Assembly (NCBI GenBank): GCA_965249645.1
Contig: CBDFML010000011.1
Location: 1 to 64,000, forward strand
Reading direction: 5' to 3'
Length of the DNA: 64,000 nt
Source: CAVOEB01 sp965249645
GTDB taxonomy: Bacteria; Pseudomonadota; Alphaproteobacteria; UBA828; JAPUJA01
The translations under genes and the position numbers were made by a program. Positions 62,468-64,000 of this stretch are shown piece after piece; within the stretch, counting starts at the first letter, position 1; each line of letters starts with the position of its first letter. Below the pieces are notes generated by a model, which had not been told where the DNA came from, did no database searches, and saw nothing but the letters and a program-made list of their open reading frames with translations.

Positions 62468-64000
62468 TCAGCCAGCGCGCTCGTCCCGGACGCGGCTGAT
62501 CACCAGCGTGTTCAGCGCGAGGTGATCGAGGTCCGAGCGAAGGAATACATCCACCGCCTCGGCCGGTGTGTTGACGATGGGAAAGCCGTGAAGGTTGAAC
62601 GAGGTGTTCAGGACGGTGCCGCGTCCCGTCCGGTCCTCAAAGCATGTCAGCAACCGGTGGAAATCGGAATTGGTGGGCACATCCACCAACTGCGGCCTGA
62701 CGGTGCGATCGGCAGGATGGCTGCCGGCGACGAGATCGGCGTACCCCTCGGCGCGCGCCTGGTAGGCGAACGTCATGAAGCGCGGGTCGAGCTTCTTGGG
62801 GTCGTCGAAATAGCGCGCCGCACTTTCCGCCCGGATCGACGGGGCAAAGGGCATCCAGAAATCCCGCAGCTTGATCATGCGGTTGATTCGGTCGACGGTT
62901 CGCCAATCCTGCGCACTGGCAAGGATGCTGCGGTTGCCCAGCGCGCGCGCGCCCCATTCCATTCGCCCCCGGCAGCGGGCAACAACATCGCCGGCGGCAA
63001 GCAGCTCTGCGATTCGATCTTCAATATCCTGGGGCTCCTCCCAGACGAACCCTGGCATATCCTTGACCGCGTTCAGCGCCTCGCGCTCCTCTGCGCCATC
63101 ATGGTCTGGTCCCAGATAAAGATCCGGCCAACGCCGAGCAATTGCAGCGCCCGGGTCAGCCACTGCGTGGTGACGGTACAGACAGGCGCCGATCGAAAGC
63201 GATTCGTCTGACGCGCTCGGCATAACATAGATCGACGCCACTTCAGGCAGCGCGGCGAGCAACATGTTTGCCTTCACGTTCATGAAAACGCCGCCGGCGC
63301 ACACCAAATTCGCGATGCCAGTGGACGCGACGCAGCCCCGAACCCAGGTCAGCAGCATTTCCTCTGTGAAACGCTGAGTGGCTCCCGCGACAACGTCAAA
63401 GCGGACCCGTTCAAACTCCCGACACAGGTATTCGTAGGCATAATTTGTCGACAGTTCACCAACCTGCTCGAAGCGTAGTCCGTCGTCGGAGACCCGGAGC
63501 AATCGACGCAGCGAATTGGCTGCCTGTTCGCAGCGCTCGGGGCTGGCATACGGCGCCAATCCCATCAGTTTATATTCGTGCTCCCACGGCTGCATTCCCA
63601 TCATCAGGGTCACTCGGGAATAGATTTTCCCCAGCGATGCATGCCGATCCGTCTCGGCGATTCGTTCGATCCGGTTGCCGCGGCAGACAGACACCGTTGC
63701 GGCCAGCCCATCGCCGGCGCCATCGCAGGTCAGGCCGAGCACAGGACCGTCAACCGTCACATTGGGCGCCGTGTAGTAAGCCGCCGCCAGATGGGCCAGG
63801 TGATGCTCGACAAAAACGACGTGCGATTCGGGCAATCCGAGATGGGAGCATACGGTGTCGACTCGTTCACGTCGGCGGGCCTCGAAAATGGTCTTCCGGT
63901 AATCGCCCGGCTCGCTGAGCACGGCTCGTTGTTTCTCGATCCCGACGACGTACCACGGCTCGAGGTCGCGCAGGTGATCCGGCGAATGCATGAAATTGGA
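62468..64000 (-). CDS. carbamoyltransferase (NodU/CmcH family), N-terminus beyond the window
   Basis: 511 codons are present and the frame is open to the right edge, so about 50-80 N-terminal residues are missing (full family members are near 550-600). The YrdC/Kae1-like ASKHA domain shows VEHHLAHLAAAYY with the metal histidines, GLTCDGAGDGLAATV and EHEYKLMGLAPYAS; the C-terminal part has SDESLSIGACLY, the family motif CRGRMEWGARALGNRSILA and VLNTSFNLHGFPIV. It transfers carbamoyl from carbamoyl phosphate to a hydroxyl via carbamoyl-adenylate. It is the most upstream gene seen in the decoration cluster. Confidence 0.9.
   Translation of the reverse strand, partial: SNFMHSPDHLRDLEPWYVVGIEKQRAVLSEPGDYRKTIFEARRRERVDTVCSHLGLPESHVVFVEHHLAHLAAAYYTAPNVTVDGPVLGLTCDGAGDGLAATVSVCRGNRIERIAETDRHASLGKIYSRVTLMMGMQPWEHEYKLMGLAPYASPERCEQAANSLRRLLRVSDDGLRFEQVGELSTNYAYEYLCREFERVRFDVVAGATQRFTEEMLLTWVRGCVASTGIANLVCAGGVFMNVKANMLLAALPEVASIYVMPSASDESLSIGACLYRHHAVADPGAAIARRWPDLYLGPDHDGAEEREALNAVKDMPGFVWEEPQDIEDRIAELLAAGDVVARCRGRMEWGARALGNRSILASAQDWRTVDRINRMIKLRDFWMPFAPSIRAESAARYFDDPKKLDPRFMTFAYQARAEGYADLVAGSHPADRTVRPQLVDVPTNSDFHRLLTCFEDRTGRGTVLNTSFNLHGFPIVNTPAEAVDVFLRSDLDHLALNTLVISRVRDERAG

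Overview
The window is high-GC DNA with tightly packed genes and frequent 4-base ATGA stop/start overlaps. The gene order hemC-hemD-Mic60-hemY, divergent from tsaD-gpsA, together with rsmB-rpe-heparinase II/III and a stand-alone SDHAF4 (DUF1674) protein, points to an alphaproteobacterium, most like Rhodospirillales and relatives. No species can be named from sequence alone.

Layout. (1) 1-6555, minus strand: an operon read from right to left with two class I glutamine-amidotransferase-like proteins, a double DUF1330 protein and three tandem aldehyde:ferredoxin oxidoreductase (AOR) homologues, the last running off the left edge. Divergent from it, 6793-9955 encodes formimidoyltransferase, formimidoyl-THF cyclodeaminase and a glutamine-synthetase-like ligase, closed by a clear terminator. 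(2) 10.1-19.5 kb: small regulator, lipoprotein, GST, two-module pentapeptide-repeat protein, a Rieske oxygenase plus GMC dehydrogenase pair, a doubly broken periplasmic binding protein, an FMN reductase and tRNA-Thr(CGT). (3) 19.6-20.8 kb: an SDR gene between two arrays of short palindromic repeats. (4) 20.8-34.5 kb: core genes (haem synthesis with Mic60, tsaD, gpsA, YCII, EVE, Rieske ferredoxin, acetyl-CoA synthetase, Sel1/SPOR lipoprotein, thermonuclease, SDHAF4), with an alpha/beta hydrolase and an SDR inserted after gpsA. (5) 34.5-42.2 kb: a second catabolic locus with two trimethylamine-dehydrogenase-family flavoproteins, a cupin, two unknown proteins, and a divergent GntR/FadR regulator with a secreted cupin. 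(6) 42.2-64 kb: rsmB, rpe and heparinase, then a surface-polysaccharide region with four GT4 glycosyltransferases, two asparagine-synthetase-like proteins, a methyltransferase, a sulfatase-fold protein, a frameshifted hexapeptide acyltransferase, WbqC, GNAT, a sulfotransferase and a NodU/CmcH carbamoyltransferase cut by the right edge.

How it may fit together (inference). The two catabolic loci hold an amine dehydrogenase family, a tungsten/molybdenum aldehyde oxidoreductase family, a gamma-glutamyl-amide-type ligase, GATase-fold hydrolases and one-carbon folate enzymes. This is a plausible parts list for oxidising an amine through an aldehyde with one-carbon units passed to folate. The residues lining the amine site differ from trimethylamine dehydrogenase, so the substrate is open. 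The other candidate for something undescribed is the gene pair at 52320-54180: a BFD-type [2Fe-2S] domain fused to an unknown beta-rich region, followed by a protein of similar beta-rich character, next to a sulfatase-fold gene.
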